Source: an uncultured Eggerthellaceae bacterium (lineage in GTDB: Bacteria > Actinomycetota > Coriobacteriia > Coriobacteriales > Eggerthellaceae). From it: DNA of 64,000 nucleotides. The first letter of the stretch is position 1. Every line of letters starts with the position of its first letter. This document shows positions 42,556 through 51,106 of this stretch, one piece after another. The position numbers and the translations under genes are program-made. The notes below the pieces were generated by a model. It had not been told where the DNA came from, did no database searches, and worked only from the letters and a program-made list of their open reading frames with translations. The DNA lies in contig CAKUNS010000005.1 of assembly GCA_934668515.1 (NCBI GenBank), positions 1 to 64,000 on the forward strand. The letters run 5' to 3'.

Positions 42556-43098
42556 TTAATCGCCCTTGGCGGCCTTGCCAAGCTTACGACGGACGAACTC
42601 GCCGTCGTAGCGGATACCCTTGCCCTTGTAAGGCTCGGGCTTACGCCAACTGCGGATCTCCGCAGCTACCTGGCCAACCTGTTCCTTGCTCGGACCAGAG
42701 ACGACGATCTCGGTCTGGGAGGGAACCTCGAACTTGATGCCCTCGGGGCACTTGACGAGAACCGGATGGGAATAGCCCAACTGAAGCTCAAGATCAGAGC
42801 CCTTGAGCTGAGCACGATAACCGACGCCGACGAGGACGAGCTTCTTCTGGAAGCCCTTCTCGCAGCCTTCGATCATGTTAGCGATAAGGGTGCGAACCAG
42901 ACCATGGAAGCACTTTGCGTCATGGCTGTCGTCAGGACGCTCAACCAGGATCTCATTCTCTTCCTGCTTGATGATCATGATGGACGGGAACGTACGAACA
43001 AGCTCGCCCTTGGGGCCCTTCACGTCAACCGTGGTGCCATCGATCTTAACTTCGACGTTGGCAGGAACGGTGATGGGCTGTTTGCCGATACGAGACAT
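42556..43098 (-). CDS. rplF: 50S ribosomal protein L6
   Basis: A 180-residue L6 beginning MSRIGKQPITVPANV and ending with the conserved EPYKGKGIRYDGEFVRRK block. It lies in normal spc order after rpsH. Confidence 0.98.
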   Translation of the reverse strand: MSRIGKQPITVPANVEVKIDGTTVDVKGPKGELVRTFPSIMIIKQEENEILVERPDDSHDAKCFHGLVRTLIANMIEGCEKGFQKKLVLVGVGYRAQLKGSDLELQLGYSHPVLVKCPEGIKFEVPSQTEIVVSGPSKEQVGQVAAEIRSWRKPEPYKGKGIRYDGEFVRRKLGKAAKGD

Positions 43099-43116
43099 AC
43101 TAAACCTCTTCCTTTC

Positions 43117-43515
43117 CTACCAGATGTAAGCGATGACCTCGCCGCCGATACCCTTCTTGCGGGCATCGCGATCGGCCATAACGCCTTGGCTCGTCGAGAT
43201 GATTGCGGTACCGAGACCACCGAGAACACGGGGCAGTTCGTCCTTGCCAGCGTAAATACGCAGGCCAGGCTTAGAGATGCGCTTGATGCCGCGGATGGTC
43301 TTCGTCTTCTTGTCGCCAAACTTCAAAGCGATCTCGAGCGTAGCGCGGGGCTCGCCGGGGATCACCTCGTAAGACTTGATGTAGCCTTCTTCGTGCATGA
43401 TACGGGCTACCTCGACAAGTTTCTTGCTAGACGGCATGGAAACCGTCGCCTTGCCAGCAGAGTTAGCGTTACGCACGCGCGTAAGCATATCTGCAATGGG
43501 GTCGGTCAATGTCAT
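43117..43515 (-). CDS. rpsH: 30S ribosomal protein S8
   Basis: A 132-residue S8. Start set at ATG 43515 (MTLTDPIADMLTRVRNAN) with AAAGGAG upstream; the frame is open 21 codons further but without family resemblance. The C-terminal motif STSQGVMADRDARKKGIGGE is clear. Confidence 0.98.
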   Translation of the reverse strand: MTLTDPIADMLTRVRNANSAGKATVSMPSSKKLVEVARIMHEEGYIKSYEVIPGEPRATLEIALKFGDKKTKTIRGIKRISKPGLRIYAGKDELPRVLGGLGTAIISTSQGVMADRDARKKGIGGEVIAYIW

Positions 43516-43622
43516 TTGATTTCTCCTTTGGTCCTTGATGAACCGCATCGTTCGGTTCGCGAAAGCCCTTAGCTTCAACGCCTGAACGAGGGCACACCCT
43601 GAAACGTTCTAAAGTCTGTCTT

Positions 43623-43808
43623 TTACCAAGAGGACTTCGTCACGCCGGGAAGTTCGCCTTTGTTGGCAAGCTCACGCAAGCAGACACGGCACAGGCCGAA
43701 CTTGCGGTAGTAAGCACGGGGACGTCCGCAACGCACGCAGCGGTTGTGCTGACGCGTCGAGAACTTCGGCTCGCGATTAGCCTTGGCGATCATCGATTTC
43801 TTAGCCAT
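43623..43808 (-). CDS. rpsZ: 30S ribosomal protein S14, zinc form (type Z)
   Basis: A 61-residue S14 with two cysteine pairs, CVRC and CRVC, so it is the short zinc-binding form. It starts MAKKSMIAKANREP with AAGGAA upstream and lies between rplE and rpsH. Confidence 0.98.
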   Translation of the reverse strand: MAKKSMIAKANREPKFSTRQHNRCVRCGRPRAYYRKFGLCRVCLRELANKGELPGVTKSSW

Positions 43809-43884
43809 GCATTCCTTCTTTCCTTCTGCCCGGCAGGTTCATGCGGCACCTGCCGGACCTCTTACAAACAAAACGCTTTCGCGT

Positions 43885-44430
43885 TTAGTTCTCCTTGAAC
43901 GGGAAGCCAAATGCGTCCAGAAGTGCGAACGCAGCCTCATCGTTATCAGCGGTAGTGACGAACGTGATGTCCATACCGCGGGTACGATCGATCTTATCGT
44001 AATCGATCTCGGGGAAGATCAGCTGCTCGGTGATGCCGAGGGAGTAATTGCCACGGCCGTCGAAGCTGGTGCGCGAAATGCCGCGGAAGTCGCGAACGCG
44101 CGGAAGGGCAGTTGCCAGCAGACGATCCATGAACTCATACATACGGTCGCCGCGGAGAGTGACCTTGCAGCCGATAGCCTGGCCCTCACGGACATGGAAG
44201 CCGGCGATGGACTTCTTAGCGCGAGTGACGCAAGGCTGCTGACCGGTGATGATACGCATATCCTCGATAGCGGCATCGAGCTGCTTTGAATCAGATGCAG
44301 CAGCGCCGACACCCATGTTGACGACGATCTTCTCGAGCTTCGGAACAAGGTTGACGTTCTTGATGTCAAGATCCTTCTCAAGCTTGGAGATGATCTCGTT
44401 CTTGTACATTTCCTTCAAACGAGGAGCCAT
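43885..44430 (-). CDS. rplE: 50S ribosomal protein L5
   Basis: A 181-residue L5, binding 5S rRNA. Start at ATG 44430 (MAPRLKEMYKNEI) with AAAGGAT upstream. The block RVRDFRGISRTSFDGRGNY is typical. A 126-nt spacer separates it from rplX and contains a good candidate internal promoter. Confidence 0.98.
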   Translation of the reverse strand: MAPRLKEMYKNEIISKLEKDLDIKNVNLVPKLEKIVVNMGVGAAASDSKQLDAAIEDMRIITGQQPCVTRAKKSIAGFHVREGQAIGCKVTLRGDRMYEFMDRLLATALPRVRDFRGISRTSFDGRGNYSLGITEQLIFPEIDYDKIDRTRGMDITFVTTADNDEAAFALLDAFGFPFKEN

Positions 44431-44501
44431 GTGTTCAAATCCTTTCGATGAATTAAACGCAGGATTACCGACCCTGCGTCCCCTAAAAGCACCGGGGTCA
44501 T

Positions 44502-44530
44502 AGTATAGGGGCCTAAAGCGACCGTGAAAA
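44502..44530 (-). promoter_or_regulatory. Candidate internal promoter before rplE
   Basis: Minus-strand TTTTCA (44530-44525) and TATACT (44507-44502) with a 17-nt spacer, about 75 nt before rplE. The rplX-rplE spacer is longer than most others in this operon, which supports a real internal start. Confidence 0.4.
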
Positions 44531-44556
44531 GGCACTTCGCTTTAAGCCCACAACAA

Positions 44557-44874
44557 TTAATCGATGTCCTTGCCGCACTTCTTGCAGACGCGATGCTTGC
44601 CGTTCTCGTCGATGCGATGAGCAACGCGAGTGGGCTGCTTGCAGCTGGGGCAAACCAGCATCACGTTGGACACGTGAAGCGGAGCCTCGATCGACGAGAT
44701 GCCGCCCTGGGGGTTCTGCTGGGTCGGACGAAGGGCCTTCTTGTGGATGTTGACCTTCTCGACCACGACACGGTTGCGAGCAGGGAGCGCGGAGAGGACC
44801 TTGCCCTCTTTGCCCTTATCCTTGCCGGCGATGACCTTAACGATGTCGTCTTTCTTGATGTTCATACCGCTCAT
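44557..44874 (-). CDS. rplX: 50S ribosomal protein L24
   Basis: A 105-residue L24 with the KOW motif (VKVIAGKDKGKEGKVLSALP, about 12-31) and a C-terminal zinc-type pair set (CPSC, CKKC). A GGGAGG site lies before the ATG. Confidence 0.98.
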   Translation of the reverse strand: MSGMNIKKDDIVKVIAGKDKGKEGKVLSALPARNRVVVEKVNIHKKALRPTQQNPQGGISSIEAPLHVSNVMLVCPSCKQPTRVAHRIDENGKHRVCKKCGKDID

Positions 44875-44890
44875 TCTGCGAACACCTCCC

Positions 44891-45259
44891 CTACAGAGTT
44901 TCCGGTGCCAAAGACACGATCTTCATGTACTTCTTCTCGCGCAGCTCGCGGGCAACAGGCCCGAAGATACGCGTGCCGCGAGGCGTTCCATCCTCGTTGA
45001 TGAGAACAGCGGCGTTCTGGTCGAACTTGATGTAGCTGCCATCGTTGCGACGAACTTCCTTCTTCGTGCGAACGACGACGCAGCGCACAACATCGCCCTT
45101 TTTGACGGCGGCGTTAGGGATAGCTTCCTTAACGCTGCAGATGATCACGTCACCGAGGCCCGCGTAGCGACGGCCGGTGCCGCCGAGGACCTTGATGCAC
45201 TGCACCTTGCGAGCGCCGGAGTTATCGGCCACCTGGAGCATGGTTTGCACCTGAATCAT
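44891..45259 (-). CDS. rplN: 50S ribosomal protein L14
   Basis: A 122-residue L14, starting MIQVQTMLQVADNSGARK and ending with the conserved PVARELREKKYMKIVSLAPE. It has the exact usual family length. Confidence 0.98.
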   Translation of the reverse strand: MIQVQTMLQVADNSGARKVQCIKVLGGTGRRYAGLGDVIICSVKEAIPNAAVKKGDVVRCVVVRTKKEVRRNDGSYIKFDQNAAVLINEDGTPRGTRIFGPVARELREKKYMKIVSLAPETL

Positions 45260-45305
45260 TGCTTCTACCTAACTTTCCTATAGAGCATACGGTGTTAACC
45301 GCAGA

Positions 45306-45566
45306 CTATTTGGCCTTCTCAACGATCTCGACGAGGCGCCAACGCTTCATCTTGGACAGCGGACGCGTCTCCATGATGGAAACGGTATCGCCAACATGAG
45401 CCTCGTTGTTCTCGTCATGAGCGTGCAGCTTCTTAGTGCTGGTCATCATCTTGCCGTAAATAGGATGCGGCTTGCGCTCAGTGATCTGCACAACGATGGT
45501 CTTGTCATTGGCATCGCTCACGACAACGCCCTGACGGACCTTTCGGTTGTTGCGTTCATCAGTCAT
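45306..45566 (-). CDS. rpsQ: 30S ribosomal protein S17
   Basis: An 86-residue S17 with the signature VQITERKPHPIYGKMM (about 27-42) and VGDTVSIMETRPLSKMKRW. It lies between rpmC and rplN in standard order. Confidence 0.98.
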   Translation of the reverse strand: MTDERNNRKVRQGVVVSDANDKTIVVQITERKPHPIYGKMMTSTKKLHAHDENNEAHVGDTVSIMETRPLSKMKRWRLVEIVEKAK

Positions 45567-45594
45567 ATTGCTAATCTACCTTCCTCGACGTGCC

Positions 45595-45795
45595 CTAGTT
45601 CAGAGCTTTCAGCTCACGAGCACGCATCTCGGTCTGAATGCGGGCGATGTCCTTCTTGACCTGACCGACGCGAGCGGTGTTGTCAAGCTGGCTGGTAGCC
45701 ATCTGGAAGCGCAGATTGAAAAGCTCCGCGCGCGCTTCTTTGAGCTTAGCCTGCAAATCTTCGGCGGAAAGCTCGCGAATCTCTGCTGGTTTCAT
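45595..45795 (-). CDS. rpmC: 50S ribosomal protein L29
   Basis: A 66-residue L29, a small helical hairpin near the exit tunnel, beginning MKPAEIRELSAEDLQAKL. Its start codon directly follows the rplP stop. Confidence 0.98.
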   Translation of the reverse strand: MKPAEIRELSAEDLQAKLKEARAELFNLRFQMATSQLDNTARVGQVKKDIARIQTEMRARELKALN

Positions 45796-46218
45796 TTATT
45801 CCTGACCTTCCGTTTCACGAGTCACGATCTTGCACTTGATAGGAAGCTTGTTGATTGCAAGACGGAGTGCCTCTTTGGCGACAGCCTCTTCAACGCCGCC
45901 GACCTCGAACATGATGCGGCCAGGCTTGACAACGGCAACCCAGCCCTCGGGATTACCCTTGCCGGAACCCATGCGGGTTTCTGCAGGCTTCTGGGTGATA
46001 GGCTTATCCGGGAAGATGGTGATCCAGACCTTGCCGCCACGCTTCATCTCACGAGTCATGGCAACACGAGCAGCCTCGATCTGACGGTTGGTGATCCAAG
46101 CAGCCTCAAGAGCCTGGATACCGAACTCTCCGTGGTTCAGACGGGTTCCACCCTTGGCCTTGCCCTTCATGGAACCGCGCTGCACCTTGCGGTGCTTAAC
46201 ACGCTTAGGTACGAGCAT
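45796..46218 (-). CDS. rplP: 50S ribosomal protein L16
   Basis: A 140-residue L16 with the family start MLVPKRVKHRKVQRG and the RMGSGKGNPEGWVAVVKPG block. Its start directly abuts the rpsC stop, so the two are probably coupled. Confidence 0.98.
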   Translation of the reverse strand: MLVPKRVKHRKVQRGSMKGKAKGGTRLNHGEFGIQALEAAWITNRQIEAARVAMTREMKRGGKVWITIFPDKPITQKPAETRMGSGKGNPEGWVAVVKPGRIMFEVGGVEEAVAKEALRLAINKLPIKCKIVTRETEGQE

Positions 46219-46950
46219 TTACTTAGCACCCCTCTCGTTACGATCGTTGCGCGGACGGCCATTGCCGCGACGCGGACGACTCGGGCGAGACGAACCCTCC
46301 AGTGCAGGCTGCGGAGCCTTCTGGCCGGGCATAACGTCGCCGTGATAAATCCAAACCTGAATGCCGATGGAACCCATCGTGGTAGCTGCGGTAGAGAAAC
46401 CGTAGTCGATCTTGGCGCGCAGAGTGTGACGCGGGATACGACCCTCGCCGTACCACTCGCGGCGGCTCATCTCAGCGCCACCGAGACGACCGGAGCACTG
46501 GATGCGGATGCCCTTGGCACCGCTCTTGCGTGCGGACTGAACAGCCTTGCGCATGGCGCGACGGAAAGCGACGCGGCCGACGAGCTGCTCGGCGATGGAC
46601 TCGGCAACGAGCTGAGCGTCGAGCTCGGGGCGCTTGACCTCGATGACCTCAACGGAGACGGTGCCGGTAGCGATCTTCTCGAGGTCGCGACGGAGCTCGT
46701 CGATCTTGGCGCCCTTCTTGCCGATGACAACGCCCGGACGAGCAGTGGTGATGATGACCTTGGTCTTGTCACCAGCGCGCTCGATCTCGACGCCGGAAAC
46801 GGCAGCGCGGTCAAGTTCCTTCTCGAGGAAGCTACGGATAGCAAGATCGTTCTCGAGGTTGGCGGCGTAGTCCTTATTTGCGTACCAGCGGCTGCGCCAA
46901 TCCTCGGTGATGCCGAGGCGGAAACCGGTAGGGCTTACTTTCTGACCCAT
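46219..46950 (-). CDS. rpsC: 30S ribosomal protein S3
   Basis: A 243-residue S3 with a KH domain (VVIGKKGAKIDELRRDLEK, about 74-92) and the C-terminal domain containing SGRLGGAEMSRREWYGEGR. The tail is rich in Arg, Asn and Gly. It lies 6 nt after rplV. Confidence 0.98.
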   Translation of the reverse strand: MGQKVSPTGFRLGITEDWRSRWYANKDYAANLENDLAIRSFLEKELDRAAVSGVEIERAGDKTKVIITTARPGVVIGKKGAKIDELRRDLEKIATGTVSVEVIEVKRPELDAQLVAESIAEQLVGRVAFRRAMRKAVQSARKSGAKGIRIQCSGRLGGAEMSRREWYGEGRIPRHTLRAKIDYGFSTAATTMGSIGIQVWIYHGDVMPGQKAPQPALEGSSRPSRPRRGNGRPRNDRNERGAK

Positions 46951-46956
46951 AAGGCT

Positions 46957-47298
46957 TTATGCCTCCTCTCGGGTAGCAACGACAATGGTGATGTGGGCCG
47001 TGCGCTTGTTGATGCGCGATGCGGAACCCTTAGCGCGAGGACGGATACGCTTCAGCGTGGGGCCCTCGTCGACGTAGCACTCCTTGACATAAAGAGCCTC
47101 GGGGCGCACATGGTGCAGGTTCTCGGCGTTGGCGACTGCGGAGTTCAGAACCTTCTCGACCGTCTCGGCGATGCCGCGGTTGGTGAAAGCGAGGATCTCC
47201 TGAGCCTGGGGGACGGATTTACCGCGGACCAGGTCGACTACCACGCGAGCCTTGCGGGGAGAAACGCGGACGTAACGCGCGATTGCTTTTGCTTCCAT
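46957..47298 (-). CDS. rplV: 50S ribosomal protein L22
   Basis: A 113-residue L22 with the signature RIRPRAKGSASRINKRTAHI near the C-terminus, forming the extended tunnel loop. Standard length and position. Confidence 0.98.
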   Translation of the reverse strand: MEAKAIARYVRVSPRKARVVVDLVRGKSVPQAQEILAFTNRGIAETVEKVLNSAVANAENLHHVRPEALYVKECYVDEGPTLKRIRPRAKGSASRINKRTAHITIVVATREEA

Positions 47299-47311
47299 CG
47301 TTTACTCCTCC

Positions 47312-47584
47312 TTACTTCTTCTTCTTGTCGGCCGCGTGACCCTTGAAGGTGCGCGTAGGGGCGAACTCGCCCAGCTTGTGGCCAACCATGGACTCGGTAA
47401 CATATACGGGGACGTGCTTACGACCGTCATGAACGGCGATCGTGTGGCCAACCATCTCCGGGAAGATGGTGCTTGCACGGGACCACGTCTTGACAACGTT
47501 CTTCTCGCCAGCTTCATTCATCGCGATGATGCGGCCCAAGAGGCGCGGCTCGACGAAAGGTCCTTTCTTCAAACTTCTGCTCAC
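47312..47584 (-). CDS. rpsS: 30S ribosomal protein S19
   Basis: A 90-residue S19 starting MSRSLKKGPFVE, with the conserved core TWSRASTIFPEMVGHTIAVH. It has the usual length and follows rplB. Confidence 0.98.
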   Translation of the reverse strand: MSRSLKKGPFVEPRLLGRIIAMNEAGEKNVVKTWSRASTIFPEMVGHTIAVHDGRKHVPVYVTESMVGHKLGEFAPTRTFKGHAADKKKK

Positions 47585-47607
47585 TTATAGCTCCTTAACG
47601 TTAAGCA

Positions 47608-48438
47608 TTACTTCTTGCGACGGCGAATGATCAGCTTGCTCGAAGCCTTCTTCGGGTTGCGGGTACGATGGCCCTTGGTAGGAACGCCCCACGGAGAAAC
47701 AGGGTGACGGCCAGAAGTCTTGTTCTTGCCCTCGCCACCGCCATGGGGATGGTCGACCGGGTTCATAACGGTACCGCGAACGGTAGGACGAACGCCAAGC
47801 CAGCGATTACGGCCGGCCTTGCCGATCTTGATGTTGGCATGCTCGGCATTGCCAACCTCGCCGATGGTCGCACGGCAGGTGAGCAGAACGCGACGCATCT
47901 CGGAAGAAGGCATACGCAGGATGGCGTACTTGCCTTCCTTACCCATGAGCTGGATGCTGGTGCCAGCGGAACGGGCAAGTGCAGCGCCCTTGCCAGGCTG
48001 GAGCTCAACGGCATGGATGAGAGTACCGACGGGGATGTTGGCCAGCGGCATTGCGTTGCCGGGCTTGATGTCGGCATCGGGACCGGAGATGACCATATCG
48101 CCTACATGCAGGCCCTTCGGATGAAGGATGTAGCGCTTCTCACCGTCGACGTAATGAAGGAGCGCGATGCGGGCGGAGCGGTTGGGGTCGTACTCGATGG
48201 TAGCGACCTTGGCGGGCACGCCGTCCTTGTTGCGCTTGAAGTCGATGATACGGTAACGACGCTTGTGGCCGCCGCCCTGGTGACGGGTGGTGATGCGACC
48301 GTTGTTGTTGCGGCCTGCCTTCTTAGACAGAGGCGCAAGGAGCGACTTCTCGGGCTTGTCCGTGGTGATCTCGGCAAAGTCGGAGACCATCTGGAAACGA
48401 CGTCCGGGACTAGTCGGCTTGTACTGCTTGACTCCCAT
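47608..48438 (-). CDS. rplB: 50S ribosomal protein L2
   Basis: A 276-residue L2, a core peptidyl-transferase-region protein. It begins MGVKQYKPTSPGRRFQM and contains the signature VDHPHGGGEGK near residue 226. AAAGGAAAAG precedes the ATG. It is the first gene of the second S10/spc transcription unit: upstream is not rplW but a 330-nt spacer with a promoter and then a lipid kinase gene. Confidence 0.98.
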   Translation of the reverse strand: MGVKQYKPTSPGRRFQMVSDFAEITTDKPEKSLLAPLSKKAGRNNNGRITTRHQGGGHKRRYRIIDFKRNKDGVPAKVATIEYDPNRSARIALLHYVDGEKRYILHPKGLHVGDMVISGPDADIKPGNAMPLANIPVGTLIHAVELQPGKGAALARSAGTSIQLMGKEGKYAILRMPSSEMRRVLLTCRATIGEVGNAEHANIKIGKAGRNRWLGVRPTVRGTVMNPVDHPHGGGEGKNKTSGRHPVSPWGVPTKGHRTRNPKKASSKLIIRRRKK

Positions 48439-48601
48439 TCTTCTTTTCCTTTCCTAGGCTTATCTGCGGATAGTCAGTTCGCAAACAGCCTGTCTGATAG
48501 ACCTTCGCTCGCACGCCTCGTCGTACACCGAAGGTCCCTTGCACTTCGCGGGCACGATTGCCAGATCGCACATGAAGAGGCATGCGCGCTGACTCCGTAA
48601 C

Positions 48602-48625
48602 CCACGCGTCCGGGTGTATCCATAC
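48602..48625 (-). repeat. 24-nt element shared with rpsL leader (rplB copy)
   Basis: Plus-strand CCACGC, two variable bases (GT), then CCGGGTGTATCCATAC. The same string with AC at the variable place occurs at 60392-60415 upstream of rpsL. Here it begins about 20 nt downstream of the rplB -10 box, so it would be in the 5' leader if that promoter is used. Confidence 0.85.
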
Positions 48626-48645
48626 CTCTCCGAACGCAATTGGAT

Positions 48646-48675
48646 ATTATAAGGGCAAAGGTGCTGAACGCACAA
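48646..48675 (-). promoter_or_regulatory. rplB promoter
   Basis: Minus-strand TTGTGC (48675-48670) and a perfect TATAAT (48651-48646) with an 18-nt spacer, about 208 nt before rplB. This gives the second ribosomal unit its own start of transcription. Confidence 0.65.
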
Positions 48676-48768
48676 GCGCAGGTTGGGCGTTCATAACCTA
48701 CCCACAACCTGCAAAACATCGATTAACTTGGGGTTTTAAAAGGGTGAATACCCGGTGCGCAAACTTCC

Positions 48769-49704
48769 CTAGCGCGCCTTCTCGGTGCGAAGAACGCACA
48801 AGGATTGATGGATGCACAAGACGTCGAACGTTAGTGCCTCCATCTTTTCTCCATCGATTTGAACTGGAAGGATCTTTTCGAACGAAATAGAGACCTTCTT
48901 CGCACGATGAAACTCGATCTTCTTCCGCTTAGTGTGATGACCGTCTTTCGCAAGGGCGAACGTAAGGCCGGCTTGAGCCAAGGTCATAGGCGCACGAGCA
49001 ATGCAGACGTCGAAAAGGCCATCTTGAACATTGGCTTCGGGGCAAACCGCGAAGCCTCCCCCGTAGGTTCTGCCGATCTGGACGGCAAGCAAATGCATGT
49101 CGACGGTTTGGGGCGGCAAATCGTCGAAGCGAACCGTTGCGGTATGGATATCGAGATGATGGAGCAGCTGATCGATTCCGCTTGCAAGATACAGCTGAGT
49201 GCCTGTTTTACCTGTGCGTTTGCGGCGCTCGACCGTATCGAGCGCGATTGCGGCATCAAGACCGAACGACAGCGTTTCGCAGAAGTACTCGCCGTTGCAT
49301 ACGCCGACGTCGAGCATTGCGGGTCGGGCTTCGGCCAGCTGCACGGCAGCTGTTTTCAGGTCGGTCGACATGCCAAGCGTGCGAGCATAATCGTTACCCG
49401 ACCCAAATGGGATGAGACCCATCTGAATGCGCGCGGCGTCGCTGCGAACAGCGACGTCGTCGCGCATCATGATTCCATTGCACACCTCATGAACCAGGCC
49501 GTCTCCGCCCAGCGCGACAAAGGTGTCGAAACCCTGGGCCTTGGAAGCGATGTCCTTTGCATGACCCGGGGCATTGGTCGTGGCCACCTCAAGCGACTCG
49601 CAACCAGGCAGAACCGAAACAAGGCCTGCAGCGACGTCGATCGCTTCAGCCGCCGCGCTGTTCTGCGCCGTGGGGTTCGCTATGAGAAGCACGCGACCGA
49701 GCAT
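48769..49704 (-). CDS. Diacylglycerol/lipid kinase family protein
   Basis: A 311-residue DagK/YegS-type lipid kinase. It has the nucleotide-binding NPTAQN start (10-15), the catalytic GGDGLVHEVCNG (about 66-77) and FGSGNDYART (about 98-107). It may recycle diacylglycerol to phosphatidic acid or make a polyprenyl/sphingoid phosphate; the sequence does not decide. It follows the trigger factor gene by 3 nt and is the last gene of the block inserted in the S10 operon. Confidence 0.92.
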   Translation of the reverse strand: MLGRVLLIANPTAQNSAAAEAIDVAAGLVSVLPGCESLEVATTNAPGHAKDIASKAQGFDTFVALGGDGLVHEVCNGIMMRDDVAVRSDAARIQMGLIPFGSGNDYARTLGMSTDLKTAAVQLAEARPAMLDVGVCNGEYFCETLSFGLDAAIALDTVERRKRTGKTGTQLYLASGIDQLLHHLDIHTATVRFDDLPPQTVDMHLLAVQIGRTYGGGFAVCPEANVQDGLFDVCIARAPMTLAQAGLTFALAKDGHHTKRKKIEFHRAKKVSISFEKILPVQIDGEKMEALTFDVLCIHQSLCVLRTEKAR

Positions 49705-49707
49705 CAG

Positions 49708-51024
49708 CTACTCAGCCTGCTCTTCCTGAGTCTCGGGGTTCTTATAAGTGATCTGAGCATGTTCGACAACCCACTTGCTGGCGCAGTAGCGCTCGGCGGA
49801 CTCGCGCAGCGAGAAACCGTAGCCCTGCTCCCCCATCATCTTACGAGCCTCATCGGGCAGCTGCGGGTTGATTTGCTCGCAGACGTCCTTGATATCCTGC
49901 TCGGTAACCTTAAGACCCTGGGTGCGGAAAATCGCGTCAAGCGCATAGCACTGCACCAGCGACTGACGCGTCTGCATGAAGATGTTGCGCTCTACCTGCT
50001 CTTCCCCACCGTTGCGCGAGACGAACTCCTCCCAGCGGATGCCCTGAGAGCTAACTTGCTGACGCAGGTCGTTAGTGATCTTGGTACGGGTGCCCTCGAA
50101 GACCTCGTCGGGGATATGGCCCATGAAGCGCTTTGAAAGCTCAACCGATGCAACATTGCGAACATAGTCGTCGTACTGCGCGCGACGAACGCGGTGGACT
50201 TCCTTGGTAAGGGCCTCGCGAAGATCGGCAACCGTCTTGTAGTCGGAAGAATTCTGAGCGACCCACTCGTCAGTAAGCTCGGGCACGATCTCCTTCTGAA
50301 TGGAGATAACGCCAACGGTTGCCTCGTAAGGCTCGATCTTGTCAGAGGATCCGTCGTAACGCGGAGCCTCGAACGTGAACGTCTTGGTCTCGCCCTTCTT
50401 CATGCCGATGACGTTCTGCTCGAAAGTAGCGGGCATGCCGCCAGAGCCCAGCACATACGTGCGACCTTCGGTGGTAAGGGGCTTGATCTCGTTACCGTCC
50501 TGCTTGCAGACCAAGGACAGGAAAGCTGCGTCGCCGTTAACGAGAGGGCGATCCTCTTCAACGTCGACGAACTCGGCGCGATTGACGAGCATCTGATGGA
50601 GCTGCTGCTCAACCGTGGCCTCGTCGCCGTCGTACGGGAACACAGAGATGGAAACCGGGTCGTACGATGCAAGCTCGAATTCGGGCTTGACGATGACGTT
50701 CACGGTGAACTTGAACGGCTTACCGCGCATGACAAGGTCGGCGTTCTCGATGGACGGCATGAACGCAGGGTACACGCCGTGTTTGTCGATGGCCATGGGA
50801 ACAAGGGCATCGACGGCCTGCTGGTTCACCAGCATGTCGAGGTTGCTGATGCCCATTTGCTCGGCAGCAGACTGTGCGAGGGTCTTCTGGGGATCCATGC
50901 GAACACCCATAGCCTGGCAGAAGTTGATCTCGGCAACTTCGAACGCACGGTTGACTTCCTGCTCGGTTGCCGTGACCTCAAGGGTCACCGACTGCTCGTC
51001 TTTTGCAAGCTGAACTACCTTCAT
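49708..51024 (-). CDS. tig: Divergent trigger factor (ribosome-associated chaperone)
   Basis: A 438-residue trigger factor: N-terminal ribosome-binding domain (1-115), FKBP-type prolyl isomerase domain (about 150-235, NGDAAFLSLV to ATVGVISIQ) and C-terminal chaperone arms. Start at ATG 51024 with AAGGAG upstream. The usual docking signature GFRKGK is replaced: residues 40-46 read GVRMDPQ, with Val for the conserved Phe and Met for Lys. The isomerase domain is also divergent. It lies in the block between rplW and rplB; L23, the rplW product, is the trigger factor docking site in E. coli. Confidence 0.88.
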   Translation of the reverse strand: MKVVQLAKDEQSVTLEVTATEQEVNRAFEVAEINFCQAMGVRMDPQKTLAQSAAEQMGISNLDMLVNQQAVDALVPMAIDKHGVYPAFMPSIENADLVMRGKPFKFTVNVIVKPEFELASYDPVSISVFPYDGDEATVEQQLHQMLVNRAEFVDVEEDRPLVNGDAAFLSLVCKQDGNEIKPLTTEGRTYVLGSGGMPATFEQNVIGMKKGETKTFTFEAPRYDGSSDKIEPYEATVGVISIQKEIVPELTDEWVAQNSSDYKTVADLREALTKEVHRVRRAQYDDYVRNVASVELSKRFMGHIPDEVFEGTRTKITNDLRQQVSSQGIRWEEFVSRNGGEEQVERNIFMQTRQSLVQCYALDAIFRTQGLKVTEQDIKDVCEQINPQLPDEARKMMGEQGYGFSLRESAERYCASKWVVEHAQITYKNPETQEEQAE

Positions 51025-51106
51025 TGATTGCTCCTTAACAACCGACGTCGGCTGCACGCCGACGTCGCTCCCGTCTAATTAACCAGATTATTCTAACGTA
51101 TGTCCC

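Larger units (their letters stand above)
48439..48768. other. Leader/promoter region of rplB
   Basis: A 330-nt spacer between rplB and the lipid kinase gene. It contains the rplB promoter (48646-48675), the 24-nt element shared with the rpsL leader (48602-48625) and a leader of about 200 nt before the rplB ATG. A short GGGT/ACCC hairpin with TTTT (about 48738-48753) may weakly end the lipid kinase transcript. No convincing coding frame. Confidence 0.6.

Noticed and set aside
45547..47346. Plus-strand frame of 599 codons across the ribosomal genes
   Set aside because: It is antisense to seven conserved ribosomal protein genes.
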